From assembly GCA_947647615.1 (NCBI GenBank), contig CANSKS010000018.1, positions 1-47,496 of the forward strand: a stretch of 47,496 bases of DNA. The letters are read 5' to 3'. Below the pieces are notes generated by a model, which saw only the letters and a list, made by a program, of their open reading frames with translations, was not told where the DNA came from and did not search any database. The position numbers and the translations under genes were made by a program. This DNA comes from an uncultured Neglectibacter sp. GTDB lineage: Bacteria > Bacillota > Clostridia > Oscillospirales > Acutalibacteraceae. Shown piece by piece: positions 25,261-35,102 of this stretch; within the stretch, counting starts at the first letter, position 1, and each line of letters opens with the position of its first letter.

Positions 25261-28026
25261 TTGGCAGAAAAAAATGCAAGGGCGGCCACGAAAAAGCCCG
25301 CGGCGGGAAAAAAACGGACTTCCAGCGCCTCCCAGGGAAAAACAAAAGTGCAGAACACCCCGAAAAAGCCCCAGGCCTCTCAGGCTATGACCGCAGAGGC
25401 CATACGTCAGAGAAACCAAATTCGAGCGGTGATCCTCTTTGCCTGCGCTATTTTGTTGGCGTGCTTGGTGTTAATAGAAGGGGATAACCTTTGGAATTGG
25501 ACTCATCGGCTGGTGCTGGGGATTTTTGGAAACTGGGCGTTGCTTTGGCCTGTTTTAATGATTTATGTGGCGGTGGTAACGACCCTGGAAAAGCCCAAAG
25601 GTTCTATTGGCGGCAAGGTATGGATGACGGTTTTGATCATTGTGCTGTTTTGTACCACCGGCTTCGTCTTTACGGGAAACAGCATTCCAAAAGGGCTTGG
25701 ATTCTGGAACTACATAGCCTATCTTTACCAACAAAGTCCAGGTGTCAGCGGAGGGGTAATAGGAGGGCTTTTGGGGCTTCCGCTTCTTCGTGCGGCCGGT
25801 GAGGTGGGGGCGAAAATTATCATCCTTTTGATGCTTTTTGTTTCTATTATGATTTTGACCGGAACAACCCTTATTGGGCTGTTCCGCACCATCAAAAAAC
25901 CGGTAGACGTGGTTTCCGAGGGCCTTCAAAACGCTCGGCAGCGCCGGGAGGAGGAACGCCTGATCCTGGAACGAGACCGGGCAAATATCGACGTTCCCAT
26001 TGATGCCCTGCCCGCTCACCCTGTCCATGTAGAACCCAGCCAGCTTTTTCCTGCGCCTACTGCGGAAAAGAAGAAAAAGAAGCCGGAAAACAATGAAAAG
26101 CTGAACAGGCTCCAGGAGGTTTTTGGCTTCGGGCCCAATGATCCAAAGCCGGCGGCGGAACCGGAACCCCAAAAGCAGCCGGAAAATACCATCGCAGTGG
26201 GAGCCCAAGCTTTGGAAGAAGCCGTCAAGGAAATTTCCGACATCAAGATCCCGGCTCCCGGGAGAACTGTCACCCCACGCCCACCTGTCTCAGCTCCGGC
26301 TTTCGAAGAGCCGGAACCTTTGGTGGAAGAGGCAAAGCTCGTCCCGGAAGAGAAGATCACAGAAGAGGTGCCCCAAACCCCTTTAGAGATGGAGGCGAAA
26401 ACTGCCCTGGAGGAAGTGCAGGAGGTTACCGACCGCTTTGTGAAAGAGATAGAAAGGGAGCGGAAACCGGAGGCAAGCCTCGAACAGAAGAGCGCTTATT
26501 TGGGGGCTATGGCTTCGGAGCAGCAGACCTATTGCTTCCCGCCTGTTACCATGCTCGCCCAAAGCCCGCGGGTAAACCCGGCATTGGAAACCGAGGAACT
26601 GCAAACAAACGGCCATATTTTAGTAGATACCTTAAAGAGCTTTGGCGTCCAGACAAAAATTTTAGACATTTGCCGCGGTCCTTCGGTCACGCGATATGAA
26701 ATTCAGCCGGCAGCCGGTGTGAAGATCAGCAAGATCACAAATTTGGCCGATGACCTGGCCCTGAACCTGGCGGCCACAGGAGTTCGCATCGAAGCCCCTA
26801 TTCCGGGAAAAGCTGCTGTGGGGATTGAAGTCCCCAATAAAACTCGGAATACGGTGCGCATGCGGGATTTGATAGAAGCTAATGACTTCCAAATTTCCAA
26901 AGGAAAGCTGACGGCAGCTCTGGGACGGGACATTGCCGGTCAAGTTGTGGTGGCGGATCTTGCCAAAATGCCTCACTTATTGATTGCCGGTACCACCGGT
27001 TCCGGAAAATCGGTGTGCATCAATTCTTTAATTATTAGTATGCTATATAAGGCCACACCCGATGAAGTCCGGTTTTTGATGATAGATCCAAAGGCGGTAG
27101 AGCTTACCGAATACAACGGTATGCCTCATATGTTGGTGCCTGTGGTGACAGATCCCCACAAGGCTTCCGGCGCTTTAGGCTGGGCGGTGTCGGAAATGAT
27201 GAAGCGGTATAAAATTTTTGCGGAATACAATGTGCGGAACCTGAGCGGCTACAATTCTTTGGCGGCATCCATGGAATATCAGGACGAAAACGGCCAACCT
27301 ATGCCGGCTATGCCGCAGATTGTGATTATCATTGACGAACTGGCCGATCTGATGATGGCCTCTCCAAAAGAAGTAGAAGATTCCATTTGCCGTCTGGCCC
27401 AGTTGGCCCGTGCGGCGGGTATGCACCTGGTGGTTGCCACGCAGCGGCCCTCCGTAGATGTGGTAACAGGGCTGATTAAAGCGAATATCCCCAGTCGGAT
27501 TGCCCTCACGGTTTCCACCTCGGTAGACTCCCGCACCATTTTGGACACCGGCGGTGCGGAAAAGCTTTTGGGCAACGGCGATATGCTGTTCGCGCCGGTG
27601 GGAGCCCAAAAGCCGGTACGCGTACAGGGCTGCTATGTTTCAGATGAGGAAATCAGCTCTGTGGTGGAATTTGTCAAAAAATCCAAAGCCATAGAGTATG
27701 ATGCCAAGGTGATTGAGGAGATTGAACGTAATGCTGCTAATGAGGTAGGAAAGGGGAACGACTCTCCGGAGGATGAGGACGGCTCTAGCGACCCGATGAT
27801 TGAAGAGGCGGTAAAATGTGTGGTAGAGGCCGGTCAGGCGTCGACCTCTCTGCTTCAGCGCAGGCTGCGCCTGGGCTATGCCAGGGCTGGGCGGCTAATC
27901 GACGAAATGGAACAAATGGGTATTGTGGGACCCCATGAAGGCTCAAAGCCCCGGCAGGTGCTGATGACTTATGCCCAATGGCTGGAGAAAAATATGCAGC
28001 GAGCTGACTCACCGGGAGAGGAGTAA
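25261..28026 (+). CDS. FtsK/SpoIIIE family DNA translocase
   Basis: A 921-residue ATP-driven double-stranded DNA pump that moves chromosomes through the division or sporulation septum. In order: a basic N-terminus, four or five membrane segments (about residues 45-215), a linker rich in Pro/Glu/Lys (about 230-410), the motor with Walker [11 protein letters not shown] (about 573-582) and Walker [13 protein letters not shown] (about 687), and a C-terminal winged-helix gamma domain ([20 protein letters not shown]). The length is normal. TTG 25261 has GGAGGG 7 nt upstream and is preferred over TTG 25225. SpoIIIE and FtsK types cannot be told apart here. Confidence 0.93.
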   Translation: MAEKNARAATKKPAAGKKRTSSASQGKTKVQNTPKKPQASQAMTAEAIRQRNQIRAVILFACAILLACLVLIEGDNLWNWTHRLVLGIFGNWALLWPVLMIYVAVVTTLEKPKGSIGGKVWMTVLIIVLFCTTGFVFTGNSIPKGLGFWNYIAYLYQQSPGVSGGVIGGLLGLPLLRAAGEVGAKIIILLMLFVSIMILTGTTLIGLFRTIKKPVDVVSEGLQNARQRREEERLILERDRANIDVPIDALPAHPVHVEPSQLFPAPTAEKKKKKPENNEKLNRLQEVFGFGPNDPKPAAEPEPQKQPENTIAVGAQALEEAVKEISDIKIPAPGRTVTPRPPVSAPAFEEPEPLVEEAKLVPEEKITEEVPQTPLEMEAKTALEEVQEVTDRFVKEIERERKPEASLEQKSAYLGAMASEQQTYCFPPVTMLAQSPRVNPALETEELQTNGHILVDTLKSFGVQTKILDICRGPSVTRYEIQPAAGVKISKITNLADDLALNLAATGVRIEAPIPGKAAVGIEVPNKTRNTVRMRDLIEANDFQISKGKLTAALGRDIAGQVVVADLAKMPHLLIAGTTGSGKSVCINSLIISMLYKATPDEVRFLMIDPKAVELTEYNGMPHMLVPVVTDPHKASGALGWAVSEMMKRYKIFAEYNVRNLSGYNSLAASMEYQDENGQPMPAMPQIVIIIDELADLMMASPKEVEDSICRLAQLARAAGMHLVVATQRPSVDVVTGLIKANIPSRIALTVSTSVDSRTILDTGGAEKLLGNGDMLFAPVGAQKPVRVQGCYVSDEEISSVVEFVKKSKAIEYDAKVIEEIERNAANEVGKGNDSPEDEDGSSDPMIEEAVKCVVEAGQASTSLLQRRLRLGYARAGRLIDEMEQMGIVGPHEGSKPRQVLMTYAQWLEKNMQRADSPGEE

Positions 28027-28034
28027 TAAATTTT

Positions 28035-29081
28035 ATGGCGACTCCCAAAACTCCCCGGATGCGAAAAAGACGAATCACCTACAATGAAGGTCTGGGTATG
28101 TTGTTTACCGGGGAAGACCTGTATGAAAGGTTCGTTGAACAGAAACAGAAACTCCAGATAGTGGTGTCGCTGTTGCTGGCGTGTCTTCTTTTCTATTCCT
28201 ATTTTCCCGCAGGAAAAGCTATGTGGCAAAGGCTTTCCCATGTTGCCGGACTGGAAAAAGTAAGCTTGACGGCAAAAGAATCTCCGTTTAGCATCCATGT
28301 GCTCAACGTGGGGAAGGCAGATGCCATTTTGGTCTGTTGCGAAGGAGAAAATCTTCTGTTAGATACGGGTACCTGTGACCAAGGGGATAAAATCAGTGAC
28401 TACTTGACCGCCTATCAAATCAAAAAACTTGATTATTTGGTCATTTCGCATCCGGACATCGACCACATAGGCGGACTGGCTCAGATCTTGAAAGAGCATG
28501 GTGCGAAAACCTTGTATTTATCGGCCCTCCAAGAAAAGTTTTTCGGGGCCTCTCCGGAGTCTTTAGCTGCCAGGGAAATGCTGGAAAACGGGAGGGCCAT
28601 TCCTCACTTTCTAAAAGCTGGAGACAGCTTTTCTTTAGGAGGAGCCACACTGCGGGTACTTGCGCCCCTTACGGAGCAAGAGTCTCCCAACGATTCCTCT
28701 TTGGTAATCAAGCTTGTTTACGGGGATTTTTCTGCCTTATTCTGCGGGGATATCGAAAAAGAAGGAGAAGCAGAGCTGGTAAGATCCGGCCAGAACTTAA
28801 AGTCGGATCTTTTAAAGATTTCTCATCATGGCAGTAAAACTTCCACTACTAAGCTTTTTTTAAATGCGGTACAGCCGGAATGCGCCGTCATTTCTGTAGG
28901 GCCGGACCGCAACCAGCTGCCTTCCAGAGAGGTGTTAACTCGTTTGGAGAATTTTCAGGTGAAGGTTTACCGCACCGACGTGGACGGCACTGTCATTTTT
29001 ACCCAAAGCGGCTTGGAAAGCCAGGACCATAGGGCTCCCATTTCCTTTTATATGAACTACTTATTACAAAATAAACAGTAA
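28035..29081 (+). CDS. Membrane-anchored ComEC-type metallo-beta-lactamase-fold hydrolase
   Basis: A 348-residue protein with a basic N-terminus, one membrane segment (about residues 42-60), then a beta-lactamase-fold hydrolase on the outside. The metal motif is HPDIDHIGG, followed by FCGDIEKEGE and KISHHGSKTS, as in the C-terminal nuclease domain of ComEC/Rec2. Homologues are thought to degrade or process DNA at the surface; here no ComEC channel domain is attached. It begins 8 nt after the ftsK stop and is followed by a DUF3006 gene, its usual companion. Confidence 0.85.
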   Translation: MATPKTPRMRKRRITYNEGLGMLFTGEDLYERFVEQKQKLQIVVSLLLACLLFYSYFPAGKAMWQRLSHVAGLEKVSLTAKESPFSIHVLNVGKADAILVCCEGENLLLDTGTCDQGDKISDYLTAYQIKKLDYLVISHPDIDHIGGLAQILKEHGAKTLYLSALQEKFFGASPESLAAREMLENGRAIPHFLKAGDSFSLGGATLRVLAPLTEQESPNDSSLVIKLVYGDFSALFCGDIEKEGEAELVRSGQNLKSDLLKISHHGSKTSTTKLFLNAVQPECAVISVGPDRNQLPSREVLTRLENFQVKVYRTDVDGTVIFTQSGLESQDHRAPISFYMNYLLQNKQ

Positions 29082-29114
29082 ATAGCCAAAGCGGCCTGAA
29101 AGGGGAAATAAGAA

Positions 29115-29333
29115 ATGCGGCGTTTGATTATCGACCGTTTTGAAGGAAAATATGCCATTTGTGAAGACGCAGACCAGCGGTGCTTCGCCATCGAAATCCA
29201 GGAATTGCCGGAGGGGATAAAGGCAGGGTGTGTACTGGATATTTCCGATGAAGGGGAGTTTACCCTCAACTTGGAAGAAACAGAATGCCGTAGGCAAAGG
29301 ATCGCGGAAAAGCAAAGCCGGCTGTTCCAGTGA
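29115..29333 (+). CDS. DUF3006 family protein
   Basis: A 72-residue protein starting RRLIIDRFEGKYAICED, typical of DUF3006: a small OB-like beta barrel of unknown function, often found next to ComEC-type metallo-hydrolase genes. GAAAGGGG lies before the ATG. The last gene of the tepA-ftsK group; a weak hairpin follows. Confidence 0.85.
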   Translation: MRRLIIDRFEGKYAICEDADQRCFAIEIQELPEGIKAGCVLDISDEGEFTLNLEETECRRQRIAEKQSRLFQ

Positions 29334-29340
29334 GAAAGCA

Positions 29341-29371
29341 GTCAGTTCGAATACCAGCTGACCTGTTTTTC
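29341..29371 (+). terminator. Weak terminator after DUF3006
   Basis: GTCAG (29341-29345) pairs with CTGAC (29358-29362), followed by CTGTTTTTCTG. Short stem, but placed between convergent genes. Confidence 0.4.
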
Positions 29372-29467
29372 TGTTCAAAGACCTCCGCCTCGGGGCCAGA
29401 AATGGCTTTTCCCGCCCGATGTGGCATCATCTTTTCATAATTTCCAAAAAAAGGAAAAGTCGTTCGT

Positions 29468-30667
29468 TTAAATCTCTTTCATCTGCTTGTAACCAAACCG
29501 CAAGGGAAGCTTTCGTTTTAGGCGCAGACCATCGCTTTCTTTCCTGCGCATATAAACACTTTGGACCAATCCGAAGCCCAAATACAGGCAGGCCGCAGAA
29601 GAACCACCTGCGCTGAAAAAGGGCAGAGTAACCCCCATGGCGGGCAGTATGGCTAAGCACATGCCAATGTTGCTGACGCTTTGCAGGGCGATTAACCCGA
29701 AAAAGCCATAGCAAATATACTTTCCCAAATCGTCTCGGGCGGAATGGGCTACATGAAGAATCTTTACCAGGAAAAGGAACAGCAGCACAATAATCAAAGC
29801 GCAGCCAAAAAAGCCAAGCTCTTCTCCGGCCACGGAAAAAATGAAATCGCTGTGTTGGAAGGGGACATTTTGGTTGGCCACCCGGGTACCATGAAACAAA
29901 CCTTCCCCCGTGAGGCCGCCGCTTCCAATGGAAATGCGGCCCTGGTACTGCTGGTAAACCTCGTCCAGCTGCATGGCTTCGTTGTCGATATTGTAGACGG
30001 CCAAAAAGCGCTTTTTTTGGTATTCATCCAATACAAACCGCCACAAAAAGGGCATAGAAACAATGGCGAGCAGGGCTAGAATACCAAAATACCGGAGCCG
30101 GACTCCGGCGGCCAAACTCATGACCAAAAACATAGCCAGAAACACAACGCCGGCCCCGTCGTCGCCCTGCAAGTGGCAAAGCAAAAAAGCCACGCCGGCA
30201 TGGCAGACTAGCAGAATTAACTGGAAGGGTTCGTCCAAACGTCCCTTTTTCTTGACAATGTCCAAGTGCTTGGCATAGGTCAGCATGAAGGCGATTTTTA
30301 CCAATTCGGAAGATTGGAAAGTCCTTCCACCAATGCTGATCCACGCTCGGGCGTTTACGCCGTCGCTTCCCACCACAGCGTCTGCAAACAGCAGCGTATA
30401 GACCATAAGGAAAACGGAAAATCCAGCGATCAGGTACCAGAAATTGCAAATATCTACATAGTCAATAAACGTGATTACAATGGCTCCGGCCACCCCAAGA
30501 GCCACGGCCATGAGCTGGGTGCGGAAATAACTGGTGCCGTTGGCTACCGACACGCTGCGCAAAAGCAGAAGGATGTAGGTGGAAATTGCCACCAGCAACA
30601 GCCAAAGGATGATATCGGCCCGCCGCAAATATTGCAGAATCCCTTTTACATAACGATGTGTTCTCAT
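29468..30667 (-). CDS. SEDS-family peptidoglycan glycosyltransferase (RodA/FtsW)
   Basis: A 399-residue polytopic protein (about ten membrane segments) that polymerises lipid II into glycan strands, working with a class B penicillin-binding protein. Signatures are SIGGRTFQSSELVKIAFML, the outer loop with NQNVPFQHSDFIFSVAGEELGF holding the catalytic-type aspartate, and LPFFSAGGSS. The N-terminus and size fit RodA of Clostridia more than FtsW, but no partner gene is here to decide. The ATG has AAGGAAG about 15 nt upstream, a long spacing, so a different start is possible. Confidence 0.86.
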   Translation of the reverse strand: MRTHRYVKGILQYLRRADIILWLLLVAISTYILLLLRSVSVANGTSYFRTQLMAVALGVAGAIVITFIDYVDICNFWYLIAGFSVFLMVYTLLFADAVVGSDGVNARAWISIGGRTFQSSELVKIAFMLTYAKHLDIVKKKGRLDEPFQLILLVCHAGVAFLLCHLQGDDGAGVVFLAMFLVMSLAAGVRLRYFGILALLAIVSMPFLWRFVLDEYQKKRFLAVYNIDNEAMQLDEVYQQYQGRISIGSGGLTGEGLFHGTRVANQNVPFQHSDFIFSVAGEELGFFGCALIIVLLFLFLVKILHVAHSARDDLGKYICYGFFGLIALQSVSNIGMCLAILPAMGVTLPFFSAGGSSAACLYLGFGLVQSVYMRRKESDGLRLKRKLPLRFGYKQMKEI

Positions 30668-30814
30668 AATAGATGATATTTACTTCCTTAGAATATGATA
30701 ACAGTGTTGACTGAGGTTTCCGACTTTGTGATATTTTTCTGACTTTTGGGCAAGAAAGAAAAAATAGCTTGTCTCTTACAGGTGTTGCCGGTCAAAGCAA
30801 AATTATGTCAAATA

Positions 30815-30843
30815 ATTATACCACATTTCACCGGAAGCTTCAA
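30815..30843 (-). promoter_or_regulatory. Sigma-A promoter for the RodA/FtsW gene
   Basis: On the minus strand TTGAAG (plus 30838-30843), 17 nt, TATAAT (plus 30815-30820). It gives an untranslated leader of about 140 nt. Confidence 0.65.
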
Positions 30844-30868
30844 TATTTTTTAAAATCTTTCTTAGCGC

Positions 30869-30897
30869 TTTACTAATCCGTCCGGATATACTATAAT
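30869..30897 (+). promoter_or_regulatory. Sigma-A promoter for the fhs operon
   Basis: TTTACT (30869-30874), 17 nt, TATAAT (30892-30897), about 50 nt before the fhs ATG. It is divergent from, and 25 nt away from, the RodA/FtsW promoter. Confidence 0.7.
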
Positions 30898-30951
30898 TTA
30901 TAAAAGGAATGGATTTACTTGGCCGCTGGGGCCGGAAAGGCGTGAAATGAT

Positions 30952-32628
30952 ATGTTGTCTGATATCGAAATTGCTCAGAGCACGAAATTAAAACCCATCA
31001 CGGAAATAGCCCAAGGACTAGGAATTCAAGAGGAAGAGCTGGAGCTTTATGGGAGATATAAAGCAAAGCTGAACGACTCAGTTTTTCAACGGTTAAAGGA
31101 TAAACCAAACGGGAAATTGGTGCTGGTTACGGCCATTAACCCCACCCCTGCGGGAGAGGGAAAAACTACTACTACCGCGGGGTTGGGACAAGCCATGGCT
31201 AAAATCGGAAAAAACGCTATTATCGCCCTGCGAGAACCTTCCCTGGGACCTGTGTTCGGCATCAAAGGCGGAGCCGCAGGCGGAGGATATGCCCAAGTGC
31301 TTCCCATGGAAGATATTAACCTGCATTTTACCGGGGATATGCACGCCATCACCTCGGCAAATAACTTGTGCTGCGCCATGTTGGATAACCATATCCAGCA
31401 GGGGAATCCCCTTGGCATTGACCAGCGGCGCATCTTAATTAAGCGCTGCTTGGATATGAATGACCGGGCCCTGAGAAATGTCGTCATAGGCCTTGGGGGA
31501 AAAATCAACGGCGTGCCCCGGGAGGACGGCTTCATTATCACGGTGGCGTCGGAAGTGATGGCTATTTTATGTTTGGCAAAGGATATTCAAGACTTGAAGC
31601 TTCGCCTGGGCAATATCCTCATTGCCTATACTTTTGAGGGGAAGCCTGTTTACGCAAAAGACATCAAGGCGGATGGCGCTATGACCGCTCTGTTAAAAGA
31701 TGCAATTAACCCCAATTTAGTTCAAACAGTGGAAGGAACCCCCGCCATTATGCACGGCGGCCCCTTTGCCAACATTGCCCATGGCTGCAATTCCATACGG
31801 GCCACCCGTCTGGCGTTGAAGCTGGCGGATTACTGCATTACAGAAGCAGGCTTTGGTTCCGACCTGGGCGCGGAAAAATTTTTAGATATCAAGTGCCGCA
31901 TGGCAGGGCTTTCGCCATCCTGTGTGGTGGTGGTAGCTACCGTGCGGGCTCTAAAATATAATGGCGGTGTGGCAAAGGCAGATTTGGCCCAGGAAAATAC
32001 CGAGGCCCTGGAAAAGGGCACGGCCAATTTGAAGGCCCATGTGGAAAATATGAGAAAATATGGAGTTCCCGTCGTGGTAGCTATCAACCGCTTCCATACC
32101 GATACAGAGGCGGAGCTGCAGGTTATCGACCGGTGCTGCAAAGAACTGAAGGTGGACTACGCCCTTTCCGAGGTTTTTGGCAAAGGGGGAGAAGGTGGAA
32201 AAGAGCTGGCCCAAACGGTGTGCGACGTCATAGAGCGGGAAGCCAACCATTGTCATTTTGCCCCGATCTATCCCGACGATGCCACAGTAGAAGAGAAAAT
32301 TCAGACGATAGCGGAAAAAATTTATGGAGCGTCCCAGGTGGCCTTTTCCAATCAAGCCTTGAAGTCTTTGAAAGAGATCAAGGCGCTGGGCGGAGACGCC
32401 ATGCCGGTATGTATTGCCAAAACACAGTATTCCCTTTCCGACGACCCCACTCTGTTGGGGCGTCCCACCGGATTTACCGTGACTATACGGGATCTTCGGC
32501 TTTCTAATGGCGCAGGGTTCATAGTGGCCTATGCCGGAGATATTATGACAATGCCTGGGCTTCCTAAGGTTCCCTCCGCAGAAAAGATTGACGTGGACGA
32601 AAACACTGTGATCCACGGGCTGTTTTAA
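30952..32628 (+). CDS. fhs: Formate-tetrahydrofolate ligase
   Basis: A 558-residue cytoplasmic enzyme: formate + tetrahydrofolate + ATP gives 10-formyl-THF. The P-loop [11 protein letters not shown] is at about residues 66-76, followed by [19 protein letters not shown], a hallmark of the family. Full length. In anaerobic Clostridia it feeds purine and formyl-methionine synthesis or the methyl branch of the Wood-Ljungdahl pathway; folD, the next enzyme, lies 6 kb away in this window. The last base of its stop is the first base of the tsaE start. Confidence 0.95.
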   Translation: MLSDIEIAQSTKLKPITEIAQGLGIQEEELELYGRYKAKLNDSVFQRLKDKPNGKLVLVTAINPTPAGEGKTTTTAGLGQAMAKIGKNAIIALREPSLGPVFGIKGGAAGGGYAQVLPMEDINLHFTGDMHAITSANNLCCAMLDNHIQQGNPLGIDQRRILIKRCLDMNDRALRNVVIGLGGKINGVPREDGFIITVASEVMAILCLAKDIQDLKLRLGNILIAYTFEGKPVYAKDIKADGAMTALLKDAINPNLVQTVEGTPAIMHGGPFANIAHGCNSIRATRLALKLADYCITEAGFGSDLGAEKFLDIKCRMAGLSPSCVVVVATVRALKYNGGVAKADLAQENTEALEKGTANLKAHVENMRKYGVPVVVAINRFHTDTEAELQVIDRCCKELKVDYALSEVFGKGGEGGKELAQTVCDVIEREANHCHFAPIYPDDATVEEKIQTIAEKIYGASQVAFSNQALKSLKEIKALGGDAMPVCIAKTQYSLSDDPTLLGRPTGFTVTIRDLRLSNGAGFIVAYAGDIMTMPGLPKVPSAEKIDVDENTVIHGLF

Positions 32629-33077
32629 TGGGGACAAGGAAATATCTTTCCCATTCCCCGGAAGAGACTGCCGATATTGGCGCGAAATTGGCCGCCACCT
32701 TGGAGGGCGGCGAGGTCATTGCTTTTACCGGAGGCATGGGAATGGGAAAAACAGCTTTTACCAGAGGGCTTGTGATGGCTTTGAATGGGGAAGATGTGGT
32801 CACAAGCCCCACCTTTGCCTTGGTGAATGAATACCAGGGTGAATTTCTCATAGAGCATTTTGACATGTACCGGGTGGAAGGCTGGGATGATCTTTATTCT
32901 ACAGGTTTTTTCGATTATTTAGACACCGGCTGTGTTCTCATTATCGAATGGAGCGAAAATATAGAAGGAGCCCTGCCGGAAGATGCCATTCGGGTAGAAA
33001 TCCGGCCGGGGGAACAGGAGAAAGAAAGAAAAATCTTGATTACAGATAACAGAAAGGGGCGGCCCTTTTCATGTTGA
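32628..33077 (+). CDS. tsaE: tRNA threonylcarbamoyladenosine biosynthesis ATPase TsaE
   Basis: A 149-residue P-loop ATPase with TGGMGMGKTAFTRGL and the family segment SPTFALVNEYQG, then HFDMYRVEGWDDL and LIIEWSENI. It works with TsaB and TsaD in forming the t6A modification at position 37 of ANN-reading tRNAs. The ATG overlaps the fhs stop by 1 nt and its end overlaps tsaB by 7 nt, so fhs-tsaE-tsaB are translationally coupled. Confidence 0.93.
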   Translation: MGTRKYLSHSPEETADIGAKLAATLEGGEVIAFTGGMGMGKTAFTRGLVMALNGEDVVTSPTFALVNEYQGEFLIEHFDMYRVEGWDDLYSTGFFDYLDTGCVLIIEWSENIEGALPEDAIRVEIRPGEQEKERKILITDNRKGRPFSC

Positions 33078-33781
33078 TTTTAGCCATTGATTCCTCGGCC
33101 ACAGCCGCATCCGCCGCGGTTTTGGAGGAGAGCCGGCTGTTGGGGGAAGCCTTTGTAAACACCAAACAGACCCACAGCCAAACTCTGATGCCCATGGTTT
33201 CCGGGCTTCTGTGTTCTGTAGGGAAAAGAATGGAAGAGTTTGATTTAATGGCGGTCTCTTCGGGGCCCGGTTCCTTCACCGGAGTACGGATTGGTGTCTC
33301 TTGTATCAAAGGGATGGCGATGCCCTTTCAAACTCCCTGCCTGGGAGTTTCCACACTGGAAGCTATCGCCTACGGCCAGTTGGCTTGGGAGGGGAAAGTG
33401 ATCTGCGCAGTGATGGATGCCCGGTGCCAGCAGGTCTATAACGGGATGTTTCAAATTCGTCAAGGCGTGCCTGTCAGGCTCTGCGGAGATAGGGCACTGC
33501 CGGTAGAAGCGCTCTATGAGGAATGCAAGGACTACGGCTCTTCCTTAGTGCTGGCGGGCGATGGGGCGGCGCTGTGCTATAAAAGCTTTTCGGCCTTCGG
33601 AGCGCTGCTTTCGCCGGAAGCAATTCGGTTCCAAAGGGCTTCCGCTGTAGCGTTGGCCGCCGCGGCACCGGAAAAAAAAGAGTGCTACAGTTCTCCGGCA
33701 GCGCTTTTTCCAAGCTATCTCCGTTTGCCTCAGGCAGAACGGGAATTAAAAAAGAAACAGGAAAGGGAGATGATCCAATGA
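33071..33781 (+). CDS. tsaB: tRNA threonylcarbamoyladenosine biosynthesis protein TsaB
   Basis: A 236-residue ASKHA-fold protein, the scaffold partner of TsaD in t6A synthesis. The start [17 protein letters not shown], then HSQTLMPMV and [13 protein letters not shown] are typical. The length is normal. The usual rimI and tsaD genes do not follow; the next gene overlaps by 4 nt (ATGA). Confidence 0.92.
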   Translation: MLILAIDSSATAASAAVLEESRLLGEAFVNTKQTHSQTLMPMVSGLLCSVGKRMEEFDLMAVSSGPGSFTGVRIGVSCIKGMAMPFQTPCLGVSTLEAIAYGQLAWEGKVICAVMDARCQQVYNGMFQIRQGVPVRLCGDRALPVEALYEECKDYGSSLVLAGDGAALCYKSFSAFGALLSPEAIRFQRASAVALAAAAPEKKECYSSPAALFPSYLRLPQAERELKKKQEREMIQ

Positions 33782-34887
33782 AAATCGCGATTGGCTGTGA
33801 TCACGGCGGCTTCGAGCTGAAAGAGGCCGTCCGAGAATATCTGGAGCAGGAGGGGATAGGCTATAAAGATCACGGGGCTTTCAGCACCGATTCGGTAGAT
33901 TATGTCCCCATTGCCGCAAAGGCGGCCAGGCAGGTGGCGGCAGGTGAAGCGGATTATGGTATTTTAATTTGTTCCACCGGCATCGGCATTTCCATTGCTG
34001 CCAATAAGGTAAAGGGAATCCGTGCGGCGCTTTGCACCAACGAGTTCTGTGCAGAAATGACGCGGCGACACAATAATGCCAATATCCTTTGTATGGGCGG
34101 GAAAGTAGTAGATCGGGAAACTGCCGTAAAGCTGGTGAAAATATTCCTTCATACAGAGTTTGAGGGAGGCCGCCATCAAAGGCGGATCAGCCAAATCGCG
34201 CAGATCGAAGAGGAATCTCTCGCGCAGGCTTTCCACGGGAAATTTGCGGCAGAAGAAAAGAAAAACGTTTTCGTGCTGGATCATCCGCTTATCCAGCACA
34301 AGCTTACCTTTTTGCGGGACATGTCCACCGGAACAAAAAATTTCAGGGAATTGGTCAGTGAAATCGCTACGCTGATGTGCTATGAGGCCACCCGTGACCT
34401 TCCGCTTATGGACGTGGAAACTGTCACCCCCATGCAAAAGACGGTCACAAAGATGATCGCCGGCCGGAAATTGGCCTTTGTTCCCATTTTACGGGCAGGC
34501 CTGGGCATGGTAGATGGTATGTTGAATTTGGTCCCTTCTGCGAAAGTGGGACATATTGGCCTTTACCGGGATCACGAAACTTTAAAGCCCGTGGAGTATT
34601 ATAATAAGCTTCCCGAAGATATGGCAGAAAGAGACGTCATTGTACTGGACCCTATGCTGGCCACAGGTGGTTCAGCTGTAGACGCTATCACGATCGTTAA
34701 AAGGAGCCATCCAAAGAGTGTAAAGTTTCTTTGTATCATTGCTGCTCCCGAGGGAATAGAGGTTCTCACCAAGGAGCATCCCGACGTCCAGGTTTACTGT
34801 GCGGCCGTGGATGAAAAGCTTAATGATAACGGTTATATCCTGCCGGGTCTGGGCGATGCCGGAGATCGGATTTTCGGAACGATTTGA
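33778..34887 (+). CDS. Fusion of ribose-5-phosphate isomerase B and uracil phosphoribosyltransferase
   Basis: A 369-residue protein with two complete enzymes in one frame. Residues 1 to about 148 are RpiB (start [17 protein letters not shown], catalytic Cys65 in [22 protein letters not shown]). A linker of about 14 residues joins it, without a stop or start codon, to a full UPRTase from about residue 163 ([22 protein letters not shown] loop [26 protein letters not shown] at the end). RpiB makes ribose 5-phosphate, the precursor of the PRPP that UPRTase uses, so the fusion links one pathway. In many relatives rpiB and upp are separate neighbours. The ATG overlaps the tsaB stop. Confidence 0.9.
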   Translation: MKIAIGCDHGGFELKEAVREYLEQEGIGYKDHGAFSTDSVDYVPIAAKAARQVAAGEADYGILICSTGIGISIAANKVKGIRAALCTNEFCAEMTRRHNNANILCMGGKVVDRETAVKLVKIFLHTEFEGGRHQRRISQIAQIEEESLAQAFHGKFAAEEKKNVFVLDHPLIQHKLTFLRDMSTGTKNFRELVSEIATLMCYEATRDLPLMDVETVTPMQKTVTKMIAGRKLAFVPILRAGLGMVDGMLNLVPSAKVGHIGLYRDHETLKPVEYYNKLPEDMAERDVIVLDPMLATGGSAVDAITIVKRSHPKSVKFLCIIAAPEGIEVLTKEHPDVQVYCAAVDEKLNDNGYILPGLGDAGDRIFGTI

Positions 34888-34893
34888 CCCTTT

Positions 34894-34930
34894 AAGCCGC
34901 GTGCCGCCTGTTGCGGTATGCGGCTTTTCT
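34894..34930 (+). terminator. Terminator of the fhs-tsaE-tsaB-rpiB/upp operon
   Basis: AAGCCGCGTGCCGC (34894-34907) pairs with GCGGTATGCGGCTT (34913-34926, two G-U pairs), followed by TTTCT. Confidence 0.82.
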
Positions 34931-34969
34931 GCAGTTTTTAGAAACATTCTGAAAAAAGCGTGGAACTTC

Positions 34970-34998
34970 TTTCAAAAAAAGAGAAAATGTGGTATACT
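34970..34998 (+). promoter_or_regulatory. Probable promoter for the M16 peptidase genes
   Basis: TATACT (34993-34998) with an extended -10 TGG before it; the -35 (TTTCAA at 34970-34975) is poor. About 100 nt before the chosen ATG. Confidence 0.5.
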
Positions 34999-35102
34999 AG
35001 GCCAAAGGTGCATACGCAATATATAAGTCACCGGCTCTATTTGTCTGAAATGGCAATTTCTTTTGTGCAAGAATTAGGTTTGAAGAAAGGGTGCTCTTTT
35101 TC

